Source: Paraeggerthella hongkongensis | GTDB lineage: Bacteria; Actinomycetota; Coriobacteriia; Coriobacteriales; Eggerthellaceae | Assembly (NCBI RefSeq): GCF_003340345.1 | Contig: NZ_PPTQ01000003.1 | Span: 124,001 to 188,000 of the forward strand | DNA: 64,000 bases | Direction of reading: 5' to 3' | In this document: in pieces, positions 35,531-44,604 of the stretch | Numbering within the stretch: the stretch's first letter is position 1 | Layout of the letters: each line of letters opens with the position of its first letter | Made by a program: the position numbers and the translations under genes | Notes under the pieces: model-generated | What the model was told of the DNA's origin: nothing | The model's database searches: none | What the model saw: only the letters and a program-made list of their open reading frames with translations

Positions 35531-35989
35531 ATGAGCGAAGAGAACAAGAACGATCAGGTTGCTCCCGAGGCCCCGCAGGCTTCCGAGCAGCAGGCGGCTC
35601 CTCAGCCTCCGACGACAGCTCCGGTCCCTCCGCAGCAGCCTCCGATGGGCCAGCCCCAGCCTCAGCCTCAGGCTCAGCCCCCTTACGTCCCGCAGCCCGT
35701 CTATCCGCCCGCGCCGCTCATGCAGCTGACCGGCGGCATGAAGTTTGGCTGGCTGGTAGTGGGCGCTCTCCTGGGCATTCCGGGCATCATCATCGCCTGG
35801 CTGGCGAACGCCGACAAGGTCGCGCAGGTGAAAAGCGATGCGCTCAAGTTCTCGATCATCGGCTTCGTCATCTGGATCGTGCTCGGCCTCCTGTTGAGCT
35901 TGATGATCGGCGGCATGGTTACGGCGCTTGTCGCGGGAGCGATGGGTTCTGCTGGCTACTATGGTTACGACTACCACGGATCTTGGTAG
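35531..35989 (+). CDS. Pro/Gln-rich membrane protein of unknown function
   Basis: A 152-residue protein. Residues 1-65 are a disordered, acidic then Pro/Gln-rich tail; two membrane segments follow (about 72-92, GWLVVGALLGIPGIIIAWL, and 108-138). The end is Gly/Tyr-rich. It resembles small membrane proteins with Pro-rich cytosolic tails common in actinobacteria. TATACC at 35506-35511 is a likely -10, which favours ATG 35531 over ATG 35513. Confidence 0.7.
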   Translation: MSEENKNDQVAPEAPQASEQQAAPQPPTTAPVPPQQPPMGQPQPQPQAQPPYVPQPVYPPAPLMQLTGGMKFGWLVVGALLGIPGIIIAWLANADKVAQVKSDALKFSIIGFVIWIVLGLLLSLMIGGMVTALVAGAMGSAGYYGYDYHGSW

Positions 35990-36022
35990 TTGGCCGGTTT
36001 TATCTGGAAATCGCTTCACATC

Positions 36023-36050
36023 GAAGGGCCCTTCGGGGCTCTTCTTTTTT
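36023..36050 (+). terminator. Intrinsic terminator before the leu genes
   Basis: GAAGGGCCC-TTCG-GGGCTCTTC pairs fully with one G-U and is followed by six T, 34 bases after the previous stop. Confidence 0.95.
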
Positions 36051-36068
36051 ACCGGTAAATCCCAGTGG

Positions 36069-36074
36069 TACAAT
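36069..36074 (+). promoter_or_regulatory. -10 element of the leuCDB operon
   Basis: TACAAT with an upstream TGG (extended form) lies about 75 bases before leuC. TTTACC some 16 bases further up is a possible -35. The leader shows no leucine-rich leader peptide. Confidence 0.55.
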
Positions 36075-36148
36075 GGGCGACGATTTCCTATCTGCTCGCG
36101 GCTCGAACGCGAGTCCAGACGAGACCACCGCATACAAAGGAGTGAAAC

Positions 36149-37417
36149 ATGGCACGTCCCATGACCATGGCGGAGAAAATTCTTGCCGCCCATGCGGGGC
36201 TCGACGAAGTGGAGCCAGGTCAACTGATCGAATGCGATCTCGACCTCGTGCTATCTAACGACGTTACAGCCCCCATCGCTGTCAAGGAATTCCGCAAAAT
36301 CGGCGTCGAGAAGGTGTTCGATCCTACGAAGATCGCCCTGGTGCCCGACCACTATGTTCCCAACAAGGACATCAAAAGCGCCGAACAGGCCAAGATCGTT
36401 CGCGACTTTGCGCGCGAGCAGGGCATTACCCATTACTACGAAGTGGGCTGCATGGGCGTCGAGCATGCGCTGCTGCCCGAGCAGGGCGTTGTGGGCGCGG
36501 GCGATCTCATCATCGGCGCGGACAGCCATACCTGCACGTACGGTGCGCTCGGCGCGTTCGCTACGGGCGTAGGCTCAACCGACGCGGGCGTGGGCTACGC
36601 CACCGGCAAGGCATGGTTCAAGGTGCCCGAAAGCCTGCTGTTCAGGATCGACGGCGAGCTTGCTCCTGGCGTGACCGGCAAGGACGTCATCCTGCATATC
36701 ATCGGCATGATCGGCGTAGACGGAGCCTTGTACCAAGCTATGGAGTTCACGGGCAGCGCCATTTCCAACATGGGCATGGACGAGCGCATGTCCATTTCCA
36801 ACATGGCTATCGAAGCGGGCGGCAAAGCGGGCCTCATCGAGGTTGACGACGTGACGCGCGCCTACATGGACGGCCGCGTGGAGCGTCCTTACACTGAATA
36901 CCATCCCGACCCGGATGCGCAGTACGCGAAGATCTACCAGATTGACGCAGCGTCCATTCAGCCGACGGTCGCGTTCCCGCATTTGCCGTCGAATACGCGC
37001 CCGGTTGCCGAAGCGCGCGACGTGCGCATCGACCAGGCTGTTATTGGAAGCTGCACGAACGGTCGCATCGTGGACATGCGCCAAGCTGCCGACGTGCTGC
37101 GCGGTCGGAAGGTTCATCCCAACGTGCGTTGCATCGTGATCCCGGCCACGCAAGCGGTGTACCGTCAGTGCATGGAAGAGGGCCTGATGGACGTGTTCCT
37201 CGACGCGAACTGCGCCGTGTCCACTCCTACGTGCGGTCCGTGCCTGGGCGGTTACATGGGCATTCTTGCCGCTGGTGAGCGCGCTATCGCCACCACCAAC
37301 CGCAACTTCGTCGGCCGCATGGGCGACCCCACCAGCGAGGTGTACCTGTCCTCGCCGGCCGTTGCCGCGGCAAGCGCCGTGCTGGGTCGTATCGGCCTGC
37401 CGGAAGACCTGGACTAG
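36149..37417 (+). CDS. leuC: 3-isopropylmalate dehydratase, large subunit
   Basis: A 422-residue aconitase-fold subunit for leucine synthesis. The iron-sulfur ligands are visible in [11 protein letters not shown] and in [10 protein letters not shown]; the [18 protein letters not shown] block is also present. Length matches the archaeal/short bacterial LeuC type rather than the 466-residue E. coli type. RBS AAAGGAG. Partner LeuD follows after 15 bases. Confidence 0.97.
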   Translation: MARPMTMAEKILAAHAGLDEVEPGQLIECDLDLVLSNDVTAPIAVKEFRKIGVEKVFDPTKIALVPDHYVPNKDIKSAEQAKIVRDFAREQGITHYYEVGCMGVEHALLPEQGVVGAGDLIIGADSHTCTYGALGAFATGVGSTDAGVGYATGKAWFKVPESLLFRIDGELAPGVTGKDVILHIIGMIGVDGALYQAMEFTGSAISNMGMDERMSISNMAIEAGGKAGLIEVDDVTRAYMDGRVERPYTEYHPDPDAQYAKIYQIDAASIQPTVAFPHLPSNTRPVAEARDVRIDQAVIGSCTNGRIVDMRQAADVLRGRKVHPNVRCIVIPATQAVYRQCMEEGLMDVFLDANCAVSTPTCGPCLGGYMGILAAGERAIATTNRNFVGRMGDPTSEVYLSSPAVAAASAVLGRIGLPEDLD

Positions 37418-37432
37418 GAAAGGGAAGCTGCC

Positions 37433-37927
37433 ATGCATTTCAAGGGAACCGCGCACCGTTACGGGCGCGATATCGATACCGACGTTATCATTCCGGCTCG
37501 CCATCTGACCACGTCTGACCCGGCTGAGCTGGCGAAACATTGCCTGGAGGATCTGGACGCCTCGTTCGTCGAGCGCGTGCAGCCGGGCGACATCATCGTG
37601 GCCGACGAGAACTTCGGTTGCGGAAGCTCGCGCGAGCATGCGCCCATCGCCATCAAGGCGGCGGGCGTCGACGTGGTCATCGCCAAGAGCTTCGCACGCA
37701 TCTTCTACCGCAATTCCATCAACACGGGGCTGGCCATCATGGAGTGCCCCGAAGCGGTGGATGCCATTTCCCAGGGCGACATGGTGAACGTGGACGCCGA
37801 TGCGGGCATCATCACGAACGAGACGACGGGCGACGTGTTCCAGGCTCAGCCGTTCCCGCCGTTCATTCGCGAGATCATCGAAGCGGGCGGCCTGATCAAC
37901 CGGACTAAGTCGAAACTGGGAAAGTAA
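37433..37927 (+). CDS. leuD: 3-isopropylmalate dehydratase, small subunit
   Basis: A 164-residue swivel-domain subunit with YGRDIDTDVIIPARHL, NFGCGSSREHAP and SFARIFYRNSINTGL. It pairs with LeuC. The short length fits the LeuC type seen upstream. Confidence 0.97.
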   Translation: MHFKGTAHRYGRDIDTDVIIPARHLTTSDPAELAKHCLEDLDASFVERVQPGDIIVADENFGCGSSREHAPIAIKAAGVDVVIAKSFARIFYRNSINTGLAIMECPEAVDAISQGDMVNVDADAGIITNETTGDVFQAQPFPPFIREIIEAGGLINRTKSKLGK

Positions 37928-38018
37928 GCCGTTCCGCCGTTTTGCGAACGGCGGAGCAGTTCGGCGCTGCCGCAGAAAGCCTCGTTGACTCTATCGGACC
38001 CGCAACGTAAGGAAACCC

Positions 38019-39128
38019 ATGACCAAAACCTATAATATCTGCCTGCTTCCGGGCGACGGCATCGGTCCGGAGATCATCGCCGAGGGCGTCAAGGTGCTCG
38101 ATGCCGTGGGCGCGAAGTACGGCACGACGTTCTCCTATACCGAAGCGCTTATCGGAGGCTGTGCTATCGATGCGTGCGGCACTGCGCTTCCCGACGAGAC
38201 GCTGCGTGCGGCCGAAGCTTCCGACGCCGTGTTGCTGGCGGCTGTCGGCGGCCCGAAGTGGGATACGACCGATCCCCAGAAACCGCGTCCCGAACAGGGT
38301 CTTTTGGGTATTCGCAAGGCGCTTGGCCTGTATACGAACCTGCGTCCCGTACAGATTTTCGACGCGCTTTCCGAGGCGTCCACGCTCAAACCGGAAATCG
38401 TAGAGGGCGTGGACATGATGATCGTGCGCGAATTGACGGGTGGTTTGTACTTTGGCAAGCGCGAGCGATTCTACAACGAGGAAGGCTGCGGAGCACAGGG
38501 CGCTCCCGGCCAGCGCGCCTACGATACGCTGGAGTACCGCGAGTACGAAGTGGAGCGCATCGCTCGCCAGGCGTTCGAAGCTGCGCGAAGGCGCCGCAAC
38601 AAGGTGACGAGCGTCGACAAGGCGAACGTGCTGGAAACGAGCCGCATGTGGCGCGAAATCGTGCATCGCATCGGCGCCGACGAGTACCCGGACGTGGAGC
38701 TCGAGGACCTGCTGGTGGACAATACGGCCATGCAGCTGATCAGCCGCCCGGTTGATTTCGACGTAGTGGTGACCGAGAACATGTTCGGCGACATCCTGTC
38801 CGACGAGGCGGCGCAGATTACGGGTTCTTTGGGGATGCTTGCCAGCGCAAGCCTTGGCGACGGTACGGCGCTCTACGAGCCCAGCCACGGCAGCGCGCCG
38901 GATATCGCAGGTCGGGGTGTTGCGAACCCGCTTGCGCAGATCCTTTCGGTGGAAATGATGCTGCGCTACAGCTTCGGCATGCAGGAAGCAGCCGACGATA
39001 TCCATCGTGGCGTGACATCCGTTCTTGACGAGGGGTGGCGCACGGGCGATATCAGGCAGCTTGACACGCCTGCCAACAAGGTTGTCGGCACGGGTGCGAT
39101 GGGCGATCTGGTGGTTGCTCGCATGTGA
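38019..39128 (+). CDS. leuB: 3-isopropylmalate dehydrogenase
   Basis: A 369-residue NAD-dependent decarboxylating dehydrogenase. Seen: [60 protein letters not shown] and [24 protein letters not shown]. It is 91 bases after leuD in the same operon; leuA is not in the window. Confidence 0.97.
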   Translation: MTKTYNICLLPGDGIGPEIIAEGVKVLDAVGAKYGTTFSYTEALIGGCAIDACGTALPDETLRAAEASDAVLLAAVGGPKWDTTDPQKPRPEQGLLGIRKALGLYTNLRPVQIFDALSEASTLKPEIVEGVDMMIVRELTGGLYFGKRERFYNEEGCGAQGAPGQRAYDTLEYREYEVERIARQAFEAARRRRNKVTSVDKANVLETSRMWREIVHRIGADEYPDVELEDLLVDNTAMQLISRPVDFDVVVTENMFGDILSDEAAQITGSLGMLASASLGDGTALYEPSHGSAPDIAGRGVANPLAQILSVEMMLRYSFGMQEAADDIHRGVTSVLDEGWRTGDIRQLDTPANKVVGTGAMGDLVVARM

Positions 39129-39224
39129 ATCGGCCCTTTTGCGCGGCGGTCTTGACGGCTGCATCTGTAATTGCGGCCGCAGCGAGGGCTGCGTGCGTTG
39201 CCGGATTCGGGCATGCCGGGGAAC

Positions 39225-39263
39225 AAGAGGTTGCGGGGATGCGCAGACCCCGCAACCTCTTTT
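39225..39263 (+). terminator. Intrinsic terminator after leuB
   Basis: A perfect 14-bp stem (arms 39225-39238 and 39248-39261, beginning AAGAGGTTGC) with a nine-base loop and a TTTGCGTTTTT tail. The rest of 39129-39432 shows no gene. Confidence 0.95.
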
Positions 39264-39432
39264 GCGTTTTTGAGGTTCGAAGAGCTCCTTTCGCACGTTT
39301 CCCTTGGCTTCTCTACGAACTTCCGACGAATACGCAACAAGTGCCAATCGCTTGACTGAGAGCGGGCATCGCGCGTGGCTTTGTGCCATGGTGAAGGGGC
39401 CGGCCGTTCTCCGAACGGAAAGGAGACCAGTT

Positions 39433-40035
39433 GTGGTGATGTACGGGTATGCAAGAGTTTCCAGCAAGGATCAGAATTTGGATAGGCAACTTGACGCGTT
39501 GGCGGAGTTCTCCGTTCCCATCGCCAACGTGTATACCGATCGCATGAGCGGCAAGAACTTCGATCGGCCTGGTTATCAGGCTTTGACGGGCGTTCTTGCG
39601 CCGGGCGATACGCTGGTGATCAAGAGCATCGATCGCCTGGGTCGAAACTATGACGAGATCATCGAGCAATGGCGATTTTTGACCAAGCAGCTGAACGTGG
39701 ACGTTGTGGTGATGGACATGCCGCTGCTCGATACGCGAACGAGCGAGCGAAACGTCACGGGCACGTTTATCGCGGACATCGTTTTGCAGATCCTTTCGTA
39801 CGTGGCGCAAGTCGAACGCGAGAATATCAGGCAGCGCCAAGCGGAAGGGATAGCGTCGGCTCGCGCTCGCGGCGTGCGCTTCGGCAGGCCGCCGAAGCAA
39901 CTGCCCTGCGATTTCGGGTACGTGTACTCGATGTGGAGGGAGGGCGCGATTGGAAGCAAAGAGGCGGCGAGTCGGCTCGGAGTTGCTCGGAGCACGTTTT
40001 TCAAATGGACGCGCGAGTACGATGCCACGCGGTGA
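39433..40035 (+). CDS. Serine recombinase (resolvase/invertase family)
   Basis: A 200-residue small serine recombinase. The N-terminal catalytic domain has YGYARVSSKDQNLDRQ (active-site serine in the RVSS motif), TDRMSGKNFDRPG, SIDRLGRNYDEI and VERENIRQRQAEGI; the C-terminus is an HTH (GSKEAASRLGVARSTFFKW). Size and order match Hin/Tn3-resolvase types. GTG 39433 is chosen because AAAGGAGA lies seven bases upstream. It stands alone, with no transposase beside it; a role in inversion or resolution elsewhere is inferred. Confidence 0.9.
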   Translation: MVMYGYARVSSKDQNLDRQLDALAEFSVPIANVYTDRMSGKNFDRPGYQALTGVLAPGDTLVIKSIDRLGRNYDEIIEQWRFLTKQLNVDVVVMDMPLLDTRTSERNVTGTFIADIVLQILSYVAQVERENIRQRQAEGIASARARGVRFGRPPKQLPCDFGYVYSMWREGAIGSKEAASRLGVARSTFFKWTREYDATR

Positions 40036-40245
40036 AGGTATATTTAAGTTCAACAGTAGGATTTCGGGTCTGAAAAAGTAGACGTTATTAGACCGTGTGG
40101 CAAGGCGCGTCGTACCGTCGAATACGCATGCCCTTCCTGAGTGCGTTTCTCGATCTTTAATAAAATACGATAATAGCCGACCGTTTCGAAAAAGTCTGCT
40201 ATTTCAGCCGGAAGATGGGCAAGGGCAGAGGGAGGAACGCTTGTT

Positions 40246-40485
40246 GTGATCATGTCCCTGCTCGATTATCTGGTTTTGAATACATCTGCCGCTTACCTGT
40301 CTGATCTGCGCTTTAGGCTGGGGGAATGTGCCCATGCTTTGCGGGAGCTCGACAATCCGGAGGCATTCGCCCTTGATGAATGGAACCGGGCGGGCGTCTA
40401 TCTGGTTTCCGCATACAAGCCCCAATCTTCATGCCGTGCCGCTCAAGACGCGATCGTGCGCTCTTTGGACGCGGTTTCGTCGTAG
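40246..40485 (+). CDS. Small protein of unknown function
   Basis: A 79-residue protein, mildly acidic, with no membrane segment and no motif I recognise. GGAGG at 40231-40235 lies ten bases before GTG 40246. The 210 bases upstream are unusually AT-rich for this window and contain no other gene. Downstream 40486-40729 is also empty. Confidence 0.55.
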   Translation: MIMSLLDYLVLNTSAAYLSDLRFRLGECAHALRELDNPEAFALDEWNRAGVYLVSAYKPQSSCRAAQDAIVRSLDAVSS

Positions 40486-40729
40486 CCTTTCGTCGTGATC
40501 GGGGCTTGTCGCATTGCGAGGCCGGTGCGTCGACGAATCTTCCTGCTTGCTGAAAACCGCCACCGCCGTGAAATCGCGTGCCGTTTCGTTGCGAGCCGAA
40601 CCCTCGAAAACAGCCGTTCTTGAATTCGTCGTTCTCCAATGAGCGGGTGGGGAACGGGCGAAACGAGCGCATTGTCGCGCTACGTTCCGTTTTGTCGTTC
40701 GTAGAAAGACTCCTTTCGACATCTATATG

Positions 40730-40759
40730 TTGACAGCATGCATGTTGAAGGAGTATATA
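40730..40759 (+). promoter_or_regulatory. Promoter of the PadR-nifX-like pair
   Basis: TTGACA (40730-40735), then an 18-base spacer and TATATA (40754-40759). It is close to consensus and overlaps the operator palindrome that starts at 40756. Confidence 0.6.
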
Positions 40760-40774
40760 TGTTCATGTCATATA
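40756..40774. promoter_or_regulatory. Putative PadR operator
   Basis: TATATG-N7-CATATA is a palindrome over the -10 and start region, 24 bases before the PadR gene. PadR proteins bind ATAT-containing palindromes and repress themselves, so this is a fitting site. Confidence 0.55.
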
Positions 40775-40797
40775 GTACCCTGCATGAAGGAGGCGCT

Positions 40798-41307
40798 ATG
40801 CCGCAAGGCGATTGCGAAACGTCGGGCACCCGAAACGGCGCTTCTTGCGGCGAGTCCGGTTTGGGAGCGGGCCGCAAGCCTTGTTGCCGTAGGCGAGGCG
40901 GCGGCGGTGGCGCGCTGGTGGAGCCGGCGGCGTTGGCTGCTCTTTTGCATGCGGGCGGATACGGGTACGACATGCGCAAGATCATTCTCGAGAAAACCGA
41001 CGGTCACGTAGACGTTGACGTGGGCGGCCTGTACCGCAGCTTGCGTCGATTGGAAGAGGCTGGCGCGGTGGTGTCTCGCTGGTGCGACGAGGAGTCGGGC
41101 CCGCGAAGGCGGGAGTACGAGCTGACGCGCATCGGCGTGGAGATGGCCGAGCGGTGGCTCGAGGCGCTTCGCGATCGGCAGCGGCTTGACGAGTTGCTGG
41201 TCGGGTTGTTGGAGAGCGGTTTGGAAGAAGCCGACCGGAGCGTTTCCGCGTCGGATGATGCGGATCGAAGCAGCATCGCTTCGAAGAAAGAAGGAACAGA
41301 TGAGTGA
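40798..41307 (+). CDS. PadR-family transcriptional regulator
   Basis: A 169-residue regulator. A 40-residue leader with six or so cysteines (GRKPCCRRRGGGGG included) precedes the PadR winged helix: LAALLHAGGYGYDMRKIIL, VDVGGLYRSLRRLEEAGAV, RREYELTRIGVEMAERW. The Cys-rich leader is unusual for PadR and may bind metal or a cluster. ATG 40798 has AAGGAGG at 40787-40793. Overlaps the NifX-like gene by 8 bases. Confidence 0.88.
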   Translation: MPQGDCETSGTRNGASCGESGLGAGRKPCCRRRGGGGGALVEPAALAALLHAGGYGYDMRKIILEKTDGHVDVDVGGLYRSLRRLEEAGAVVSRWCDEESGPRRREYELTRIGVEMAERWLEALRDRQRLDELLVGLLESGLEEADRSVSASDDADRSSIASKKEGTDE

Positions 41308-41680
41308 AACCATGAAGCTGGCCGTGCCCACGATGGGCCAAGCGGGGCTCGAGTCTCAGCGAGCGGGTCACTTCGGCCATTGCGATTGCTTTACGGTGGT
41401 CGAGATCGTCGACGGAGAGATTGCCGGAACGACCGAGGTTGCGAATCCGCCGCATGAGGAAGGCGGGTGCTTGCGCCCGGTGGGCCTTCTTGCCGACGCC
41501 GGCGTGAACGCGATCGTGGCCGCCGGCATGGGGATGCGCCCGCTCATGGGCTTCAACCAGGCGGGCATCACGGTCTACTTCGACAATCAGCATCCTCTGG
41601 TAGGCGATGCCGCCAAGTTGGTTGCAGCTGGCGACGCTCCGGTGATGTCCGCCGATCAGGCTTGCAGCCACCATCACTAG
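41300..41680 (+). CDS. NifX/NifB-type FeMo-cofactor-binding-domain protein
   Basis: A 126-residue protein of the dinitrogenase iron-molybdenum cofactor fold: MKLAVPTMGQAGLESQRAGH, HFGHCDCFTVVEIVDGE, and GVNAIVAAGMGMRPLMGF, ending in ACSHHH. Stand-alone members occur in non-fixing anaerobes and are thought to hold iron-sulfur or molybdenum clusters; no nif genes are seen here. It is the likely target or partner of the PadR protein with which it overlaps. Confidence 0.85.
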   Translation: MSETMKLAVPTMGQAGLESQRAGHFGHCDCFTVVEIVDGEIAGTTEVANPPHEEGGCLRPVGLLADAGVNAIVAAGMGMRPLMGFNQAGITVYFDNQHPLVGDAAKLVAAGDAPVMSADQACSHHH

Positions 41681-41735
41681 GATTCCTCCCGCCCGGCGGC
41701 ACCCTTGCCGCCAACGGCGACGCTCTTCTTCTAGA

Positions 41736-41771
41736 AGCGCCCCCGGAAAGCATGTGCGATCCGGGGGCGCT
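41736..41771. terminator. Hairpin between the NifX-like and TPR genes
   Basis: A perfect 12-bp stem (arms 41736-41747 and 41760-41771, AGCGCCCCCGGA outward) with a 12-base loop. It has no T-run, so it may be a Rho-type or processing structure. Confidence 0.5.
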
Positions 41772-41798
41772 CGATGTTGTGCGGTGCTTCTGTCGTGC

Positions 41799-41804
41799 TA
41801 TGCT
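41799..41804 (+). promoter_or_regulatory. -10 element of the TPR gene
   Basis: TATGCT preceded by TGC (extended -10) lies 28 bases before GTG 41833. It supports that start over the ATG inside the element. Confidence 0.45.
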
Positions 41805-41832
41805 GCTCGGATACGACCAGGAAGGAACATCC

Positions 41833-44550
41833 GTGCAGCAGGTAGCAGGGCAGGACGGTCTGTATCGCATGAATGCGGGCGACAGACTCTTTAACAAGGT
41901 GCATGTGCTTGAGGCCGGGATGCCTCCCATTCCGGGTGCGTTGGACGAGCCAGGTTCGTACGGGTTCGTCTCTCGGGGGCTGCCGACGCCCGGCACGGGC
42001 GGATCGTACGTTGTTGCGCTTCCCGACAAGCTTACGGTGCGCGTTCTGGCTTACATCGATCCGTACGGACGCGTGTTTTCGACGTCCGAAGCGCTGAGCG
42101 CGCCGCCCGCGCGCCAGCCCGATCTCTCGTTCGCTCGCTACTCCGACCAGGCTTCTTCGTCGCGCGAGGAACGTGGTTGCGTGTACGTGCACGAAAAGGA
42201 TGCCAAGCGCGAGGTCGCGCAGTACCTCAGCGCCCAGGGGAGGTACGCGCTGTTCGGCTCCTGGTACGATTTCGGGCCTTATGCCGGAGGGCTTCGCTAC
42301 GATCATGCGATGGCTCGCGCCTACCTGGCTTTCGTGCATCGGCCGTCTTTGGGCGCGCCGGTGGTACCCGAGCGTGGCCTCGAGAGCGTGTTCGAGCGCT
42401 TGCGCGGCGACAAGCCTTTGGCTGCCATGCGCTCTATTGTTCTCGACGCGCGCAAAGCCGAGAGCGATCCTGCGTTCCGTCCTCCCGCGCTTGTGCGGTG
42501 CTTGGCGCAGTGGCTGGAGGACGCGGGGCTGGACGACCTCAAAGGCCGCGGTATGGAGGACGAGCCGGTGCGTCTTGTGCGGACTTCTCGCTACGCTGAT
42601 ACGTATTATGTGGCGGTCGATGACGAAGAAGCGCGGATACCTGCGCCTACGATATGGGCGCTTGAAGCCGCCCTCAATAGGTTCTTGCTGGTCAAAGAGG
42701 CGTTTGGGGATCGTGCGGCGTTTGCTACCGACGTTGATTGCGCGCGATGGGACGCGTACCTCATCGAGGCGGCCGCCGTGCAGCGCCCGCAGCTTGACCG
42801 GGCGGTTGACGCGCCCGAAGGCAACGAGGGCGGCGAATGGGATGCTCGCTGCAGGATTGCCGCTGCGATCGAGCGCCTGCGCTTGCCGTTTCGGATCGAC
42901 GCGTCCTTTCGATTGGACGTTGCAGCAGGCGCGGTTGCCTTTGACGTGACGGTTCCTGACGCCTTGCTTATGCCGACGTGGGTTTGGAGCGAGGGCGTCG
43001 ATCAGGATGCGTCGGGAAGCTGGCTCGAGGCTGATTGGGAGTTTCGCGATGCGCAGGCGCGCCGGTACGCTTTGCACCTTGGCTTGGTCTTGGTTTCGAT
43101 CGCGTTCGAGGCGGTGGCGTCGGCGATCAGGGTGGATGTGGCGGTGCGTCCTCTTTCCCGGAAGCAGGGCGACCAGGCATCGGAAGGGGGAGAGTTTCCG
43201 CAGGAAGATCGGGCTCCCGCGTATGTTCAGGCTGCGTTCGACCGTGCGACGTACGAGCGCTTCGACGGTTTCGAGCAGGCTCGTGCGTTCGATCCCCTGC
43301 CTGCGTATCAGGCGTGTGCCGCCTGCTTCGATGGCGACGATGCTCAGGCGTTCGCGTACCTTGAAGGACTCGCCTCCAGTTCCGTGCGCGCCGATCTTCC
43401 TGAAACGTGCGACAAAGAGCTTTCCGACAGCGTCCGTTCCGTGTTGGGGGCGGATAGCAGCCGCGACATGCGCATCAGCTACGATGCGGCGTACCGTCGG
43501 TTGGCGGAAGGGCTGGCCGATCGCATCGTGCAGGCCGAAAGCGCTTCCGATGCCATTCGCATCGTTCGCGTTGCGCAGGAGGAGGCGGCCGCGGCTTCTG
43601 ACGATCGGGCCGTTTCTTCGTGCACGCGTTTGATGGCGGCGCTTGCCGCCGGCAGCTTGGACGCACGCGACCAAAACGTCGTGGTTGGCCGGTACTTGGG
43701 GGAAGATCGCTGCCTGGTTGCGCTTGGCCGTGCGAAAGCGCTTGCCGAGCATGATCTGGGCCAGGCGGTCGACGTGCTGATCGATGCGGTGGCCGAGGCC
43801 GCCGCGCTTGACGGGTTCGTCGACGGATCGTCAACGGCGTACCGAGCGTTCGACTCGTACGTTGCCCGCGTTCTGTACAACCGAGCGCGATATGCGGGCG
43901 CGGGCTATCCGTCGCGCGCCGTACGCGATGCGGGCAAACGCGTACGGCTTGCCACGGATACGTTCTACCTCTGCCATCTGGAAATCGTGCGTCTGCTGGA
44001 GCATTCGTTCGAGCGTGCCGACGAGGCGCAGCGATACGGGCGTCGCGCCGTTGAGATAGCGCCCGCGACGGCTGCGGGCTATCGTCAGCTGGGTCGCGCG
44101 TACATGTTGGTAGGGGATATGGAGAACGCTTCCGCAACCCTTCTGGAGGGCCTGCGCATAGCTTTTCAGCCAAGCGATATAGCTATGGCTTACTATCAGT
44201 TGGCGTACGTGCTGTGGAAGATGGGGCGGGCGCGCGATGGCGCGGCTTGCTATTTGAAATCGCTCGCAACGTCGTCTATGGTGGCTGTTCAGGCTACGGC
44301 CGAGCTGCAGGAGCTTGTCGGGGAAACGGGCATCGATCTTCCCGCGCGCGACCAGGTGGATCTTGAATTGACGCGTGCGGGGATTCCCGTGGCGCCAACG
44401 TCGGACGTGCTAGACGCCTTGGACGAGGCGGCGGTTGCGGCCACCGACGAGGGGATGTTTCGCGTGGCTCGCAGCCTGATGGCCGCGCGGTCGCGCTACC
44501 GGCCGGACGATGCGCTCGTGAACGTGCTTCGTTCTTTGGAAAGCTCGTAG
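41833..44550 (+). CDS. Large TPR-containing protein of unknown function
   Basis: A 905-residue protein without signal peptide or membrane helices. The first 700 residues contain many Asp/Glu, Trp and Tyr residues and no motif I know. Residues about 735-840 form tetratricopeptide repeats (AAGYRQLGRAYMLVGDMENA, then MAYYQLAYVLWKMGRARDGA). GTG 41833 has AAGGAA just before it and agrees with the -10 at 41799. It lies directly before hisS. It may be a scaffold; nothing here identifies its partner. Confidence 0.8.
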   Translation: MQQVAGQDGLYRMNAGDRLFNKVHVLEAGMPPIPGALDEPGSYGFVSRGLPTPGTGGSYVVALPDKLTVRVLAYIDPYGRVFSTSEALSAPPARQPDLSFARYSDQASSSREERGCVYVHEKDAKREVAQYLSAQGRYALFGSWYDFGPYAGGLRYDHAMARAYLAFVHRPSLGAPVVPERGLESVFERLRGDKPLAAMRSIVLDARKAESDPAFRPPALVRCLAQWLEDAGLDDLKGRGMEDEPVRLVRTSRYADTYYVAVDDEEARIPAPTIWALEAALNRFLLVKEAFGDRAAFATDVDCARWDAYLIEAAAVQRPQLDRAVDAPEGNEGGEWDARCRIAAAIERLRLPFRIDASFRLDVAAGAVAFDVTVPDALLMPTWVWSEGVDQDASGSWLEADWEFRDAQARRYALHLGLVLVSIAFEAVASAIRVDVAVRPLSRKQGDQASEGGEFPQEDRAPAYVQAAFDRATYERFDGFEQARAFDPLPAYQACAACFDGDDAQAFAYLEGLASSSVRADLPETCDKELSDSVRSVLGADSSRDMRISYDAAYRRLAEGLADRIVQAESASDAIRIVRVAQEEAAAASDDRAVSSCTRLMAALAAGSLDARDQNVVVGRYLGEDRCLVALGRAKALAEHDLGQAVDVLIDAVAEAAALDGFVDGSSTAYRAFDSYVARVLYNRARYAGAGYPSRAVRDAGKRVRLATDTFYLCHLEIVRLLEHSFERADEAQRYGRRAVEIAPATAAGYRQLGRAYMLVGDMENASATLLEGLRIAFQPSDIAMAYYQLAYVLWKMGRARDGAACYLKSLATSSMVAVQATAELQELVGETGIDLPARDQVDLELTRAGIPVAPTSDVLDALDEAAVAATDEGMFRVARSLMAARSRYRPDDALVNVLRSLESS

Positions 44551-44561
44551 GTCTTTTACGT

Positions 44562-44567
44562 TACAAT
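44562..44567 (+). promoter_or_regulatory. -10 element of hisS
   Basis: TACAAT lies 37 bases before ATG 44605. No T-box leader is present in the short gap. Confidence 0.5.
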
Positions 44568-44604
44568 AGCAAGATTCCGAACAATAGAAACGAAGGGTCG
44601 ACCC

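Noticed and set aside
40050-40253. Minus-strand frame of 67 codons in the AT-rich gap
   Set aside because: The protein looks plausible at its start, but there is no clear ribosome site or family and it overlaps the start region of the 40246 gene; left as unsupported.
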